Assembly (NCBI GenBank): GCA_027013225.1
Contig: JALUXU010000058.1
Span: 1 to 64,000, forward strand
DNA length: 64,000 nucleotides
Source: Acidihalobacter sp.
GTDB lineage: Bacteria; Pseudomonadota; Gammaproteobacteria; DSM-5130; Acidihalobacteraceae
Direction of reading: 5' to 3'
Shown here: positions 1-9,565 of the stretch, piece by piece
Layout: each line of letters begins with the position of its first letter
Position numbering within the stretch: position 1 is the first letter of the stretch
Notes under the pieces: model-generated
Database searches by the model: none
What the model was told of the DNA's origin: nothing
The model's input: only the letters and a program-made list of their open reading frames with translations
Position numbers and translations under genes: made by a program

Positions 1-113
1 AGGCGGGGAAGCCTAAGAAAGTCGCCTTGGTCGCCGCCATGCGCAAGCTGTTAACTATTATCAACGCAGTGTTTCGAAGTGGTGAGCCTTATCGCGTTCT
101 CCAGACCGATTAG
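1..113 (+). pseudogene. IS110-family transposase, C-terminal tail only (cut by window edge)
   Basis: Reading from base 3 gives an open frame to a TAG at 111-113 with the peptide AGKPKKVALVAAMRKLLTII followed by NAVFRSGEPYR. A GKPKKVALVA(A/C)MRKLL stretch near the C-terminus is typical of IS110/IS116/IS902 DEDD transposases, so this is most likely the end of such a gene. The rest lies to the left of the window, so whether the element is intact cannot be judged. It is too short for the ORF track. The element's right end must lie within the following 247 bases, where no gene is visible; IS110 elements usually lack terminal inverted repeats, so the boundary cannot be read here. Confidence 0.75.
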
Positions 114-360
114 CCAATCTCGAAAACGCAGTTGCTGTTAATGCTAAGCCCGATAGGGTGTTTTTGTGGTTCAATTCTGTTCTTTTTCATTCCTTTTCTC
201 CATGGATTCAAGTTGTTGACTGTTTTGTCCTCAAGTGGCGCTTGTTCGAATATCAAGTAATATATTGATTGGATGACTTTATGTGGCCGCTATCGATATA
301 TGACAAAATACGATAATCGCTTCCTGCTCAACAACTTCTGAATATCGTCGGAGACCACCT

Positions 361-1032
361 ATGGCAATCAAGGATTGGCCGGCTGATGACCGACCCCGCG
401 AAAAATTGCTGCGCCGCGGGCCGGGGGCGTTGTCTGATGCCGAACTGCTAGCAATTTTTCTGCGCACAGGGGTGGCGGGCAAGAGTGCGGTCGATCTGTC
501 ACGGGAACTGCTCGATGACTTTGGCGGCTTGCGTCCTTTGCTCGAAGCGGACATTGCAGGCTTTTGCGCCGCCAAGGGATTAGGTAGCGCCAAGTACGCG
601 CAACTACAGGCTGTTTTGGAAATGGGCCGGCGCCACCTCGATGCCGGGCTTCGCCGCGGCGAAGCGCTGGAAAATCCGGCGCATACCATGCGCTATCTGA
701 GTGCCCGCCTGCGTCATTATCCGTATGAAGTCTTTGCAGGGCTGTTTTTGGACAATCGGCATCGCGTTATTGCCTTCGAAGAGCTGTTCAAGGGCACCAT
801 AGATGGGGCCAGCGTGCATCCTCGAGAGGTTGTCCGGCAGGCGTTGGCGCATAATGCGGCGGCGCTGATATTCGCTCACAACCATCCCTCAGGAGTGGCT
901 GAGCCGAGCTCGGCGGATGTGAATATTACTCGCAAGCTGAAGGAGGCATTGGGTCTGATCGATGTCCGGGTGCTCGATCATATCGTCGTCGGCGATGAGT
1001 CGGTCTCGTTGGCGGAGCGAGGTCTTTTATGA
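361..1032 (+). CDS. radC: RadC family JAB1/MPN+ protein
   Basis: The product has 223 residues, normal for RadC. The N-terminal part carries a helix-hairpin-helix-like region ([21 protein letters not shown]) and the C-terminal part an MPN+ metalloprotease-like domain. Its metal motif H173-N-H175-P-S-G with the downstream PSSAD is intact, and the upstream segment [18 protein letters not shown] is typical. The cellular role of RadC is unsettled; the old link to DNA repair in E. coli was withdrawn, and members are often found near mobile DNA. Here the gene sits just downstream of a transposase remnant. Its stop overlaps the start of the next gene by 4 bp, so the two are probably co-translated. 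Confidence 0.97.
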   Translation: MAIKDWPADDRPREKLLRRGPGALSDAELLAIFLRTGVAGKSAVDLSRELLDDFGGLRPLLEADIAGFCAAKGLGSAKYAQLQAVLEMGRRHLDAGLRRGEALENPAHTMRYLSARLRHYPYEVFAGLFLDNRHRVIAFEELFKGTIDGASVHPREVVRQALAHNAAALIFAHNHPSGVAEPSSADVNITRKLKEALGLIDVRVLDHIVVGDESVSLAERGLL

Positions 1033-2270
1033 GGCATTGTCTAGGTGTCAATTTATTTTTGCTCGCGACACTTGTTTTTGCGCCTGGAGTACAGGCTGAA
1101 TCCTGGGTAAGCGCCTGGTTTATGGCGCCTCAGGCCGTGCCCCAGGCAGCGGACGCTCCGCCTTGGCTGCGCCCCCCATTGATAGAAGACGCTACCGTGC
1201 GTCAATTGGTTCGTCCCACCCTCTCGGGGTCGGCGCTGCGGCTGCGGATCAGCAACCGCTATGGCACAAAGCCTCTGTATCTCGATCGAGTCACCGTCGG
1301 TGTGGCGCGAGGCATTGGCGGAGTGGTCCCTGGTAGCCTGCACAAGGCGACCTTTGCCGGTCGTAACGCGGTGACTATTATGCCTGGCAAGTCGGCCCTC
1401 AGTGATCCAGTACACACGCAGGTGGTAGGCGGGCGTCTCCTGGCGGTAAGTCTTTATGTGCCGGGGAGTGTGCGTCCCCGCACCTGGCATCAAATCGCGG
1501 GAAGAGTGAACTTCCTTTCCCGGCGCGGCGACCACGCCATGAATGTCACCGGTACAGCCTTTGTTCATCGCAATACGCATATTTTCTGGTTGGATGGAGT
1601 GGATATTCTTGCTCCGCGCTCTTGGGCCGTGGTCGCCATTGGTGATTCGATTACCGATGGGCTGAAGGCCACCTTGAATGCACATCAACGCTGGCCTGAC
1701 GCGCTTTCCGAACGCTTGAGAGCCGCCGGTTTCGATCATGTTGCCGTTCTCAACGCTGGCATAAGCGGAAATCGCTTACTGCATGATTCGGCCTGCTATG
1801 GCCAGAGGCTGGAGTCACGCTTTGTTCGCGATGCGCTCAAACGCGCCGGTGTGCGTGCGGTTATCGTGCTCATCGGAGTCAACGATATCAATTTCGGTTA
1901 TGTGCCACCGTCCAGCGGCCTCGACTGTGATGCTCGACATGTCAAAGTGACGGCTTCCGCTCTCATAGAAGGCTATCGCCGGCTGATCGCACAGGCGCGT
2001 GCGCATGGCGTGAAAATCTATGCTGGCACGCTTACACCGGCGGCGCTACCACCGGAGCGTGAGGCGATACGCACAAGAGTCAATGCCTGGATCCGTAATA
2101 GTCGAGCGTTTGATGGGGTAGTTGATTTTGATGCCGCTCTGCGCGATCCCCATCAGCCGAGTCGTCTGTTACCTCGCGCAGATAGTGGCGACGGCATCCA
2201 TCCCGGCGATGAGGGGGATAAAATGATGGCAGCCGCGGTTCCGCTCGCATGGTTTGCGAGTGGCCCTTAA
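1029..2270 (+). CDS. Exported SGNH/GDSL-family hydrolase
   Basis: This is a 413-residue protein with an N-terminal signal peptide (about residues 1-23, ending VQA). All four SGNH blocks can be read: GDSITDG with nucleophile Ser207, a glycine in NAGISGNR, the Asn block GVND (Asn285), and the Asp/His block DGIHPGDEG (Asp388, His391). It is therefore a periplasmic or secreted esterase or lipase-like enzyme acting on an unknown ester. About 180 residues precede the catalytic domain, an arrangement seen in larger GDSL esterases with an N-terminal beta-sandwich. The start overlaps the radC stop (ATGA). Substrate cannot be inferred. Confidence 0.88.
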   Translation: MRHCLGVNLFLLATLVFAPGVQAESWVSAWFMAPQAVPQAADAPPWLRPPLIEDATVRQLVRPTLSGSALRLRISNRYGTKPLYLDRVTVGVARGIGGVVPGSLHKATFAGRNAVTIMPGKSALSDPVHTQVVGGRLLAVSLYVPGSVRPRTWHQIAGRVNFLSRRGDHAMNVTGTAFVHRNTHIFWLDGVDILAPRSWAVVAIGDSITDGLKATLNAHQRWPDALSERLRAAGFDHVAVLNAGISGNRLLHDSACYGQRLESRFVRDALKRAGVRAVIVLIGVNDINFGYVPPSSGLDCDARHVKVTASALIEGYRRLIAQARAHGVKIYAGTLTPAALPPEREAIRTRVNAWIRNSRAFDGVVDFDAALRDPHQPSRLLPRADSGDGIHPGDEGDKMMAAAVPLAWFASGP

Positions 2271-2301
2271 CCTGCCATTGATTCGTTTACATAATGGTAT
2301 A

Positions 2302-2330
2302 TTGACCCATGCTTGGCTCGCGTGTGTAAA
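2302..2330 (+). promoter_or_regulatory. Candidate sigma-70 promoter for the beta-propeller/hydroxylase pair
   Basis: TTGACC at 2302-2307 and TGTAAA at 2325-2330 are separated by 17 bp, about 40 bp before the ATG at 2370. The match is five of six at -35 and four of six at -10. It lies in the only gap (99 bp) between the SGNH hydrolase gene and the next gene. Confidence 0.4.
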
Positions 2331-2369
2331 TAACACCGTTATTCTCGTTCACTCTGAGTCATTGATTAC

Positions 2370-3416
2370 ATGCGTCGCCGTCAATTTATAAAGTCCGCTG
2401 CATTGACCGCCTTGGCGCCTGGCCTGTTGCGTGCAATCCCCGCTTGGGCCGCCGCCTTGAATGAAAACGTCATTGTCCTCGATTCCGCTGGCGCCAGCGT
2501 TACGCTCATCGATCAACGCACGCGTCGGATAAGCGGGCGCATCCCTGTCGGCAAAGAGCCTCACCACCTGATGTTATTGCCGAATGGTCAGCAATTGATC
2601 GTGGCCGATGCCATCGGAGGCGAACTGAACTTCCTGAATCCTGTCAGCGGTGCCTACGAGAGCACTCTTCCGGGAATCGAAGATCCTTATCAGATAGGTT
2701 TTTCGCCGGATAGGAAATGGTTTGTTGCCAACTGCCTGCGCCTGAACCGGGTCGATATTTATCATTACTATGGCGGGCATACGCTGAAGCTGGCGCGGCG
2801 GGTTCCATTGGCAAGAACGCCGAGTCACATGGCTTTCACTGCGGACAGTAAGGTCGTATTTATCAGCGTGCAGGACAGCAATTCGGTCGCCGCGCTAGAT
2901 CTGGCCACGCAAACCGTACTCTGGCAACTTCCCGTTGGCCCGGCCACCGCCGGAGTGTGGATGACGCCGGGAGACGAGTATCTATTGGTTGCGCTGACCG
3001 GACAAGATGCGGTGATAGCAATCGACTGGCGCAGACAGAAACTCGTCAAGCGCATTCCCACAGGCCGCGCCGCTCACAATTTTCGGTCTTTGGCCGATCA
3101 TCGTCATGTGCTGGTCAGTAACCGTATATCCAATACCATCAGCATCGTGGATATGCTCAAGCTGGAAAAGGTCGCTGATATCCAGGGTCTTCGGCCCGGG
3201 CCGGACGATTGCGAATTGTCGGCTGATCGTCGCTGGCTATGGGTTACTTTTCGTTTTGCCCGCGAGGTAGGCGTCATAGACATGCAGCGTCAGGAATTGG
3301 TCGACGTGATAGGAGTGGGGCGTTCGCCACACGGCATTTATTTCCATGACCGCGCCCCTTTTTACGACAATCTGCCTTATGCCGAGCAGCGGCCCATTCC
3401 CGTGAAGAGCTTGTGA
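2370..3416 (+). CDS. YVTN-type beta-propeller protein, probably exported
   Basis: The product is 348 residues long. It begins with MRRRQFIKSAALTALAPGLL, a twin-arginine-like leader (RRxFIK followed by a hydrophobic stretch), so Tat export is likely. The mature part is a series of repeats of the form VTLIDQRTRRISGRIPVGKEPHHLML and VVFISVQDSNSVAALDLATQTVLWQLPVG, characteristic of YncE/YVTN seven-bladed beta-propellers. No cofactor-binding motif is seen, so the role is probably binding or scaffolding rather than catalysis. Its stop overlaps the start of the sterol-desaturase-family gene, which suggests the two products work together. Confidence 0.82.
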   Translation: MRRRQFIKSAALTALAPGLLRAIPAWAAALNENVIVLDSAGASVTLIDQRTRRISGRIPVGKEPHHLMLLPNGQQLIVADAIGGELNFLNPVSGAYESTLPGIEDPYQIGFSPDRKWFVANCLRLNRVDIYHYYGGHTLKLARRVPLARTPSHMAFTADSKVVFISVQDSNSVAALDLATQTVLWQLPVGPATAGVWMTPGDEYLLVALTGQDAVIAIDWRRQKLVKRIPTGRAAHNFRSLADHRHVLVSNRISNTISIVDMLKLEKVADIQGLRPGPDDCELSADRRWLWVTFRFAREVGVIDMQRQELVDVIGVGRSPHGIYFHDRAPFYDNLPYAEQRPIPVKSL

Positions 3417-4417
3417 GCATGATATTGGCCTGGCCTGAAACTCTCTGGCAGAATCTCCTCAACCTGATGGGCGAGGCCCAGACTTGGCTGTTTGTGACCT
3501 GGGTGCAGCCTGCTCTGTACCATCTCGGCATGATGTCCTATGCGGACATGGCCTATGACGCCACTTTCTGGTTCGTCGCCGGAGCATTCCAAATCGTTCT
3601 CGTGTGGATTTTCTTGCGCCCACTCGAATCTTGGCGTCCGTTGGAGAGGTGGTCGAATCGCAAGGCTGTACGGGTAGATGTGATCTACACCCTGATCTCC
3701 CGCTTAGGGCTGATCGGACTGGTATTTTTCTTTACCGTACAGCCCTTGTTCGATGCGTTGCAGGCATGGTTGCAGCTGCACGGCGTGTTTAATCTCAATC
3801 TGGACCAGTATGTGCTGGGAGCTCGCGCGCATCCCTGGTTGGGGTTTGTAATCTACTTTATTGTGCTTGATTTCGCCGGTTATTGGTATCACCGTTGGCA
3901 ACACCAGTTTCAGTGGTGGTGGGAACTTCATGCGGTGCATCACAGTCAACGCCAACTCAGCCTATGGGCGGACGACCGCAATCACTTGCTTGACATGTTC
4001 CTGTTCCAATCTTATCTGGCACTGCTCGCGCTGCTGATTGGGGTGGAGCCTCACCAATTCATATTATTGACCTTATTGAGCGGGGCGCTGCAAAGTCTGC
4101 AACACGCGAATATCCGTATCCATTTCGGTTGGTTGGGAGAACGGCTCCTGGTCAGTCCACGTTTTCACCGTTTGCATCATGCTATTGGCTTCGGGCACGA
4201 GCTGAATCACCACAATCGCGCACGCATCTATGGCTGTAACTTCGGCGTGCTGCTGCCTTGGTGGGACATGCTTTTCGGCAGTGCTGATTTCACCACGCCA
4301 TTGCAGCCTACGGGCGTGCGGGCGGAAGTGGAAGGAGAAAACTATGGCCGCGGTTTTTGGGCTCAGCAGTGGTATGGGGTAATGCGCATGTTCAGGCAAC
4401 TACGGCGCGCCATTTAA
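3413..4417 (+). CDS. Sterol desaturase / fatty acid hydroxylase superfamily membrane protein
   Basis: The 334-residue protein has several hydrophobic segments and the histidine clusters of integral-membrane di-iron hydroxylases: HRWQH (HX3H), HAVHH (HXXHH), HRLHH (HXXHH) and a further HELNHHN. These would hold two irons for oxygen-dependent hydroxylation or desaturation of a lipid in the inner membrane. The start is taken as GTG at 3413, whose bases overlap the stop of the beta-propeller gene (GTGA); an ATG lies two codons further in. Co-translation with an exported beta-propeller protein is unusual for this family. The substrate is unknown; hopanoid, fatty acyl chain and carotenoid are all possible. 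Confidence 0.9.
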   Translation: MSMILAWPETLWQNLLNLMGEAQTWLFVTWVQPALYHLGMMSYADMAYDATFWFVAGAFQIVLVWIFLRPLESWRPLERWSNRKAVRVDVIYTLISRLGLIGLVFFFTVQPLFDALQAWLQLHGVFNLNLDQYVLGARAHPWLGFVIYFIVLDFAGYWYHRWQHQFQWWWELHAVHHSQRQLSLWADDRNHLLDMFLFQSYLALLALLIGVEPHQFILLTLLSGALQSLQHANIRIHFGWLGERLLVSPRFHRLHHAIGFGHELNHHNRARIYGCNFGVLLPWWDMLFGSADFTTPLQPTGVRAEVEGENYGRGFWAQQWYGVMRMFRQLRRAI

Positions 4418-4547
4418 GCCGTATGCATGATCGCCAAGGCCGGTTCGCCATCATACTGGCCAAGCAAGCCAATCATTGGGATGGTCGATGACATTACCTG
4501 GGAGATCGTTCCTTCGAGAGGCGGGCTTCACCGCGCATATTGGCGCA

Positions 4548-5321
4548 TCAAAGCTTAAACCCAAGTTTTGATGACAGTTCGTTCAGGGAAATATAGCCTG
4601 GAATGACGTGCCAGGCGCCGTTCTTTGCCCGGTATAGGATGCTTGGCGTGCCTTGCATGCTGTTTTCCTCGAACAAGCGGGTATTGGCGCTCACGGCGCG
4701 CAAAAAGCGTTCTGGTATGTGTTTCGGCACAGTGATCCCGCCCTCTTCGATTTGCGGGTTGAATCTGGATTCATCTTCCTGCATGGCCTGCAATGGCGAT
4801 TTGGCGGCCAAGATGGCAGCCGCTTTCGCCGGACTCGAGCGTTTTATCACTCCCACGGGTACCCAATTCACTTGCAGCCTGCCAGTTTTGATTGCCGGCT
4901 GAAGCTCATCCCAGAGTTTATGACAGTAGATGCAATTCGGGTCCCAGAAAACGTAAATCAACGGCCCGGATTTTCCCTGATGGATGGTCTTCGCGCTTTG
5001 CAAAGCATCCACAAGCGCTTTGAAGTTATGCTGCGAATAGTAATCACTCAGTAACTGCCGGCTGACTGGCAGCAGCCCTTTCGAGGTCATGATCTCTCCG
5101 CCGGCGATAAGATAGTCGCCTTTGGTGCCGGTGTAGACAACGCCCAAACGTTTGCCTGCCCGCAACAGCCAGGCAGTAAGCGGTGTGCCCTTAACGGGAA
5201 GGGAGGCCAATACGGCTGGATGGCCGGGTAGGTTTTGGATGATGGGGGGCGGAGTTTGTTCTGCCTGAACACCGGTCGTGAACAAAGCGCCAAGAAGCGG
5301 TAACAAAGCGTATTTTTTCAT
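4548..5321 (-). CDS. dsbG: Thiol:disulfide interchange protein DsbG-like
   Basis: The start is placed at MKKYALLPLL (5321), which gives a signal peptide ending VQA and an AAAGGA ribosome site just upstream; the longer ORF in the track adds an implausible leader. The mature protein has an N-terminal dimerisation-like part and a thioredoxin fold with active site C130-I-Y-C133. The block VGVIKRSSPAKAAAIL and the cis-proline GTPS match DsbG better than DsbC. It should be a periplasmic disulfide isomerase or reductase that protects cysteine sulfenates, kept reduced by DsbD, which is not in the window. The residues between the cysteines are IY rather than the usual PY of DsbG. Confidence 0.88.
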   Translation of the reverse strand: MKKYALLPLLGALFTTGVQAEQTPPPIIQNLPGHPAVLASLPVKGTPLTAWLLRAGKRLGVVYTGTKGDYLIAGGEIMTSKGLLPVSRQLLSDYYSQHNFKALVDALQSAKTIHQGKSGPLIYVFWDPNCIYCHKLWDELQPAIKTGRLQVNWVPVGVIKRSSPAKAAAILAAKSPLQAMQEDESRFNPQIEEGGITVPKHIPERFLRAVSANTRLFEENSMQGTPSILYRAKNGAWHVIPGYISLNELSSKLGFKL

Positions 5322-5493
5322 CGTCGTCGTGGTCCTTTTGTGTGTTTCAGGCCATGTTTTGGCATTTTCTGACTCGATCAAGCCATCCTTTTGAAAGATC
5401 GTTAGCAACCTCACGCAGCGTGAAAAATATCCGAAGCCAAGACCAATTCCTTCGCCTCCGGAAATGCCATACAAAACTGTCTCTTACACGCCG

Positions 5494-5958
5494 TCAAGCC
5501 GCATGCCGTCTATCCCATTGGGTTAAGATGTTGAAAATGCATTCCCGATCGTTACATTGGCGCAGGTGATCTACTGTTTCCTTGTCTCGAAACAAGCGTG
5601 CGAGTTGAGCCAGGATCCGCAAGTGATCTTCAGTGCAATTTTCGGGAACGATCAGGGTGAACAGCAGGTCGACAGGGCGTTTGTCGGGTGAGTCATAATC
5701 TATGCCTTCATGCAGTTTGATGAAAGCACCGAGGGGTTGTTTAAGTCCTTTGATGCGGCCATGGGGTATGGCAATGCCTTCGCCAAGGGCGGTGCTTCCG
5801 AGTCTTTCACGCCCCAGTAAAACATCGAAAATTTCATTGCCGGAGTGTTCAGAGCCTTGGCTCAATAAATGGCTGAGCAACTCGATTGCACGTTTTTTGC
5901 TGCTCACTTCTGGGTCGACCGAGATATGATCAAGATCGATGAGTTTACTCATGTGCAT
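5494..5958 (-). CDS. ptsN: PTS IIA-like nitrogen regulatory protein PtsN (EIIA-Ntr)
   Basis: This 154-residue protein carries the EIIA-Ntr signature LGSTALGEGIAIPHGR with phospho-acceptor His66. It is the terminal phosphoryl carrier of the nitrogen PTS and, in relatives, regulates potassium uptake and links carbon/nitrogen status to sigma-54-dependent and envelope functions. It lies downstream of rpoN and hpf as in E. coli. The rapZ and npr genes that normally follow are not present; dsbG comes next instead. An internal ATG two codons in is an equally good start, and no strong ribosome site distinguishes them. Confidence 0.96.
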   Translation of the reverse strand: MHMSKLIDLDHISVDPEVSSKKRAIELLSHLLSQGSEHSGNEIFDVLLGRERLGSTALGEGIAIPHGRIKGLKQPLGAFIKLHEGIDYDSPDKRPVDLLFTLIVPENCTEDHLRILAQLARLFRDKETVDHLRQCNDRECIFNILTQWDRRHAA

Positions 5959-6129
5959 GGTAGTTTCACTAAAATAATCACTCGAATGAAACAGGAATGC
6001 TCCGAAGAATCGGTTGATTCGCTGAGCGGTCGTTCAATCTTGTTCGCCATTTGCGGATTCGCGCTATGTGATTCAAAGTTTTTACCGCGCCAATTCGCAG
6101 TGGTATCCAAAACATCCCTGGCTATCGGA

Positions 6130-6447
6130 TCAGGCGAGCCGCTTGTCTGTATCCGCCTTGTGATGGTCTTTAAGTTTTTCCTTGTGTTTCACCAATTGGC
6201 GATCAAGTTTGTCCAGCAAGGAATCGATGGTGGCGTACATGTCATCTGTTTCGGCGACGGCATGTATCTGGTTGCCACCGAGCAGCAAATTGGCCTCGGC
6301 TTTTTGGCGCTGTTTTTCTACGCTGAGAACCACGCGTACATCAATGACATTATCGAAATGGCGCTCCAGCTTGCTAAATTTTTCTTCTATGTAGGAACGT
6401 AGTGAATCAGTGAGTTCGAGATGCAGGCCGGTCAGATTGATTCGCAT
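6130..6447 (-). CDS. hpf: Ribosome hibernation promoting factor (short HPF)
   Basis: The start at MRINLTG (6447) is preceded by AAGGAG at good spacing; the ORF in the track extends upstream over the rpoN end without support. The 105-residue product is a short HPF/YfiA-type protein: MRINLTGLHLELTDSLRSYIEEK followed by KLERHFDNVIDVRVVLSVEKQRQKAE. It binds the 30S subunit channel and promotes 100S ribosome dimers in stationary phase. It lies 26 bp after rpoN, as in E. coli, where rpoN-hpf-ptsN is one transcription unit. Confidence 0.96.
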   Translation of the reverse strand: MRINLTGLHLELTDSLRSYIEEKFSKLERHFDNVIDVRVVLSVEKQRQKAEANLLLGGNQIHAVAETDDMYATIDSLLDKLDRQLVKHKEKLKDHHKADTDKRLA

Positions 6448-6473
6448 GGAATGACTCCTTGTGAGTTGATTGG

Positions 6474-7931
6474 TCAGGCTTGGGTCAAGCGTTTTCGATC
6501 GCTTGAAGAGGGAATGTTCATGCTTTCCCTGTATTTGGCTACGGTCCGGCGCGCCACTTGGATGCCTCTTTCTCCAAGCAGGGCAGCGAGTCGGCTGTCC
6601 GATAGTGGTTTGTCGCCCGGCTCCGAATCGATCAGTTTGCGGATCATGGCGCGTATCGCTACGGCTGAACATTCGCCACCATCGGCGGTACCGACATGAC
6701 TGGAAAAAAAGTATTTGAACTCAAAAATGCCGCGAGGGGTATGCATGTATTTCATCGTGGTCACCCGGGAAATGGTCGATTCATGCATTTCCACTTGTTC
6801 GGCAATGTCTCTCAAGACAAGAGGTTTCATCGCCTCTTCTCCGTATTCGAGAAAACCACGCTGTTGCTCGACAATGGCCGATGCGACGCGCAGCAGGGTT
6901 TCATTACGGCTCTGCAGGCTTTTGATGAACCAGCGGGCTTCCTGCAAATGATTTTTTATATAGTTGTTGTCGGCGCTATTGTCAGCGCGTTTGAGCATGG
7001 CGGCGTAGGTCGAGTTGATCCTTAGACGGGGAATGGCTTCGGTGTTCAGTTCGACCCGCCACCGGTTCTCCTGTTTGCGCACGATGACATCCGGCACGAT
7101 GTATTCGGCCCGCTGATCGCTGATTTGAGCGCCAGGATGTGGATTCAGGCTGCGAATGAGCGCGATGGCTTCTTGTAAGCGGACTTCATCAATGGCGTAT
7201 TGACGCATCAGGCCGGAAAGCTCGTTGCTGGCCAGGCGTTCCAGATTTTCTTCTTCGATCAAAAAATGAGCCGTCTCGAATCCCGGTGTATCCGCAGGCA
7301 GTTCATCTAGTTGAGCGCGCAAACATTCGGAGAGATTACGTGCTCCACAGCCGGCTGGATCGAGGTGTTGGATACGGTGTAATACCGCTTCGATCACATC
7401 GATTCCCAATGGTTCATCCAGATCAAGTTCCTGCGACAAGGTGCGCTGGATCGTGGACAGGTCTTCCTGAAGATATCCGTCCATATCGATGGCGTCGATG
7501 AGGTTGATGGCGATCAGGCGATCCTGTTCACTCATTGGACTCAGATGGATTTGCCAGAGGAGGTGATCCGCCAGTGACTCGTCGCCGTTTCCATAAGTTT
7601 CGTAGGGGTCGCGTTCGTCAAGCTCAAGGCGGTTGTTGCCACTGGATGGCGGAAGGGGGGACTCATAGATGTCTTCCCATGCACTATCAACGGGGAGATC
7701 ATCTGGCAGGGTGTCCGTAGACGCATTGAGGTCTTCATCCTGTGTGTCATCCTCGGAAAAGACTTCTTCGGGTTCTTCATCTAGTTCGAGCAGCGGATTG
7801 GTTTCCAGACTTTCCCGAATCTGCGCCTGCAGTTCAATGGTGGAATACTGCAGCAGGCGGATCGCCTGCTGCAGCTGAGGCGTCATGGTAAGTTGCTGTC
7901 CGAGCTTGAGTTGTAGGGACGGCTTGATCAT
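6474..7931 (-). CDS. rpoN: RNA polymerase sigma-54 factor
   Basis: The product has 485 residues. Region I is a glutamine-rich activator-interaction segment ([21 protein letters not shown]), followed by an acidic region II, a core-binding domain and the C-terminal RpoN box [10 protein letters not shown] that contacts the -24 element. It directs transcription from -24/-12 promoters and needs AAA+ activators, none of which lie in this window. The 253-bp gap between lptB and rpoN is larger than in E. coli and could hold a separate promoter, though I could not identify a convincing one. Confidence 0.98.
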   Translation of the reverse strand: MIKPSLQLKLGQQLTMTPQLQQAIRLLQYSTIELQAQIRESLETNPLLELDEEPEEVFSEDDTQDEDLNASTDTLPDDLPVDSAWEDIYESPLPPSSGNNRLELDERDPYETYGNGDESLADHLLWQIHLSPMSEQDRLIAINLIDAIDMDGYLQEDLSTIQRTLSQELDLDEPLGIDVIEAVLHRIQHLDPAGCGARNLSECLRAQLDELPADTPGFETAHFLIEEENLERLASNELSGLMRQYAIDEVRLQEAIALIRSLNPHPGAQISDQRAEYIVPDVIVRKQENRWRVELNTEAIPRLRINSTYAAMLKRADNSADNNYIKNHLQEARWFIKSLQSRNETLLRVASAIVEQQRGFLEYGEEAMKPLVLRDIAEQVEMHESTISRVTTMKYMHTPRGIFEFKYFFSSHVGTADGGECSAVAIRAMIRKLIDSEPGDKPLSDSRLAALLGERGIQVARRTVAKYRESMNIPSSSDRKRLTQA

Positions 7932-8184
7932 GGATTGTTAAAAGAGATCAACATACTGGCAGGAACTCCTCAAACAGTCTGGCGCGCCATGTTGGCAAAT
8001 GCGGCAGATACGGCCGTTCGTAACTTGACCTTTTCCTTGATAAATGTTGCCTCTCACTTGGGGTCCTTATGTTTGGCGCGTGCTGATGACGGTTCTTTTA
8101 CAGTTTTTCCTATCAGCTACGAGTATACCCAATGCGCCCGGGCGTGGGCATGAATCCTTCGAGCTGTTTTTAGTGTAATCCGTT

Positions 8185-8910
8185 TCATAACTTGAAATTT
8201 TCTCCCAGATAGACTTCGCGTACCAGACGGTTCTCGAGTATGGTCTCGGGTTCCCCGGTGGCAAGAATGTGCCCTTCACTGAGTATATAGGCGCGTTGGC
8301 AGATACCCAAGGTCTCGCGCACATTGTGATCGGTGATCAACACGCCGATATCACGATCGCTCAGATGGCGTACGATCCTTTGTATGTCTAGCACGGAAAT
8401 GGGGTCTACGCCGGCGAAAGGCTCGTCTAGCAAGATGAAAGCCGGCTCGGCAGCCAGGGCGCGGGCGATTTCTACCCTTCTCCTTTCCCCCCCCGAAAGG
8501 CTGTAACCTCGGCTGTCGCGGATATGGGCGATCTGGAGCTCTTCAAGCAGCGTCTCCAGAATCTCGCGACGGGCGTTGGAATCAATACCTTTACGCAGTT
8601 CCAGTACGGCCATGATGTTGTCAGCCACGCTGAGCTTGCGGAAAACGGAGGCCTCTTGAGGCAAGTAGCCGATTCCCAAGCGGGCACGTTGGTGCATGGG
8701 TAGACGGGTAATATTCCGATCATTGAGCTGGATGGTTCCGCTGTCTGGCTGAATCAACCCCACCATAATATAGAAACAGGTTGTTTTGCCGGCGCCATTG
8801 GGGCCAAGCAGTCCGACCACTTCACCGCTGGAAACGTCCAGCGAGACATCCGCCAACACGTCCCTGCCACGATAGCGCTTGGCCAGCGCCGTGCCTCGCA
8901 ATATGCTCAT
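8185..8910 (-). CDS. lptB: LPS export ABC transporter ATP-binding protein LptB
   Basis: The product is a 241-residue ABC ATPase with Walker [10 protein letters not shown], signature LSGGERRR and Walker [11 protein letters not shown], plus the LptB-typical [12 protein letters not shown]-loop segment. As a dimer with LptFG it powers extraction of lipopolysaccharide from the inner membrane. Its start overlaps the lptA stop by 4 bp, so LptB, LptA and LptC are translated from one message. LptF and LptG are not in the window. Confidence 0.98.
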   Translation of the reverse strand: MSILRGTALAKRYRGRDVLADVSLDVSSGEVVGLLGPNGAGKTTCFYIMVGLIQPDSGTIQLNDRNITRLPMHQRARLGIGYLPQEASVFRKLSVADNIMAVLELRKGIDSNARREILETLLEELQIAHIRDSRGYSLSGGERRRVEIARALAAEPAFILLDEPFAGVDPISVLDIQRIVRHLSDRDIGVLITDHNVRETLGICQRAYILSEGHILATGEPETILENRLVREVYLGENFKL

Positions 8911-9419
8911 TGCTTGGGCCGGGTCAATGCGTGGGCGGGCGTGAAGGTCGCCTCGATACGCTGTCCAGGTGCTCCGGCCTCTATTGAACCTTTTTGAACA
9001 TCGTAAACTATGCGGTTGGCTTGGAAAGTATTGCCATTTTGTTCCACGCGGGCTTTCCCTTTCAGAACGATCCGTTGGTCGGACGGTATATAGGTCATCT
9101 CCATGGCTTGGCCGATGATGGTTTTGCCGTTTTTCCCAACATCCTTGAATCGGGCGGGTGCTCCGTTCATAGTGAGGTGCTCGATCCCTCCTTTTTTAGC
9201 CAGAAGAATGATCAGTTTCGCGCCGTCTATGCGTAATTCCCCCTGTGTGACCTGCACATTACCGGAATAGGTGCCGATGTCTTTCGCCTGATCGAGACTG
9301 AATCGATCCGCGCTGATATGCACCGGCGTTTTGCTGCTCAAGGGGGCTGCCGATGAGACAGGCACCCAGAACACGTTGGCAAGCATAATCAAGAAAAAAA
9401 CGAAGAATACTGTCCTCAT
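8907..9419 (-). CDS. lptA: LPS transport periplasmic protein LptA
   Basis: The start at [13 protein letters not shown] (9419) gives a signal peptide ending SSAA and a 170-residue product, the usual LptA size. The OstA-type beta-jellyroll follows ([34 protein letters not shown]). LptA forms the periplasmic bridge carrying LPS to LptDE. The frame stays open a further 50 codons upstream to an ATG (9569) that overlaps the lptC stop, but that start would bury the signal peptide, so it was not chosen. This leaves about 146 bp between lptC and lptA, unusual in an otherwise tightly overlapping cluster. Confidence 0.93.
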   Translation of the reverse strand: MRTVFFVFFLIMLANVFWVPVSSAAPLSSKTPVHISADRFSLDQAKDIGTYSGNVQVTQGELRIDGAKLIILLAKKGGIEHLTMNGAPARFKDVGKNGKTIIGQAMEMTYIPSDQRIVLKGKARVEQNGNTFQANRIVYDVQKGSIEAGAPGQRIEATFTPAHALTRPKQ

Positions 9420-9565
9420 TGATTCTGTTTCCTGGAGGATGCAATTTATCCCTCGCAAAGCGTGACGGGGATGGGTGGGGGCATCGCCACCCTGTTTTTT
9501 TGCAATTGGGTGGCGCGGCGTGGTTTTGGGGACATCGAATAATAGATCTTGTGAGTTCATGGCAA

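Noticed and set aside
1053-1739. 228-aa minus-strand ORF
   Set aside because: It is antisense to the SGNH hydrolase gene, whose signal peptide and catalytic blocks are clear.
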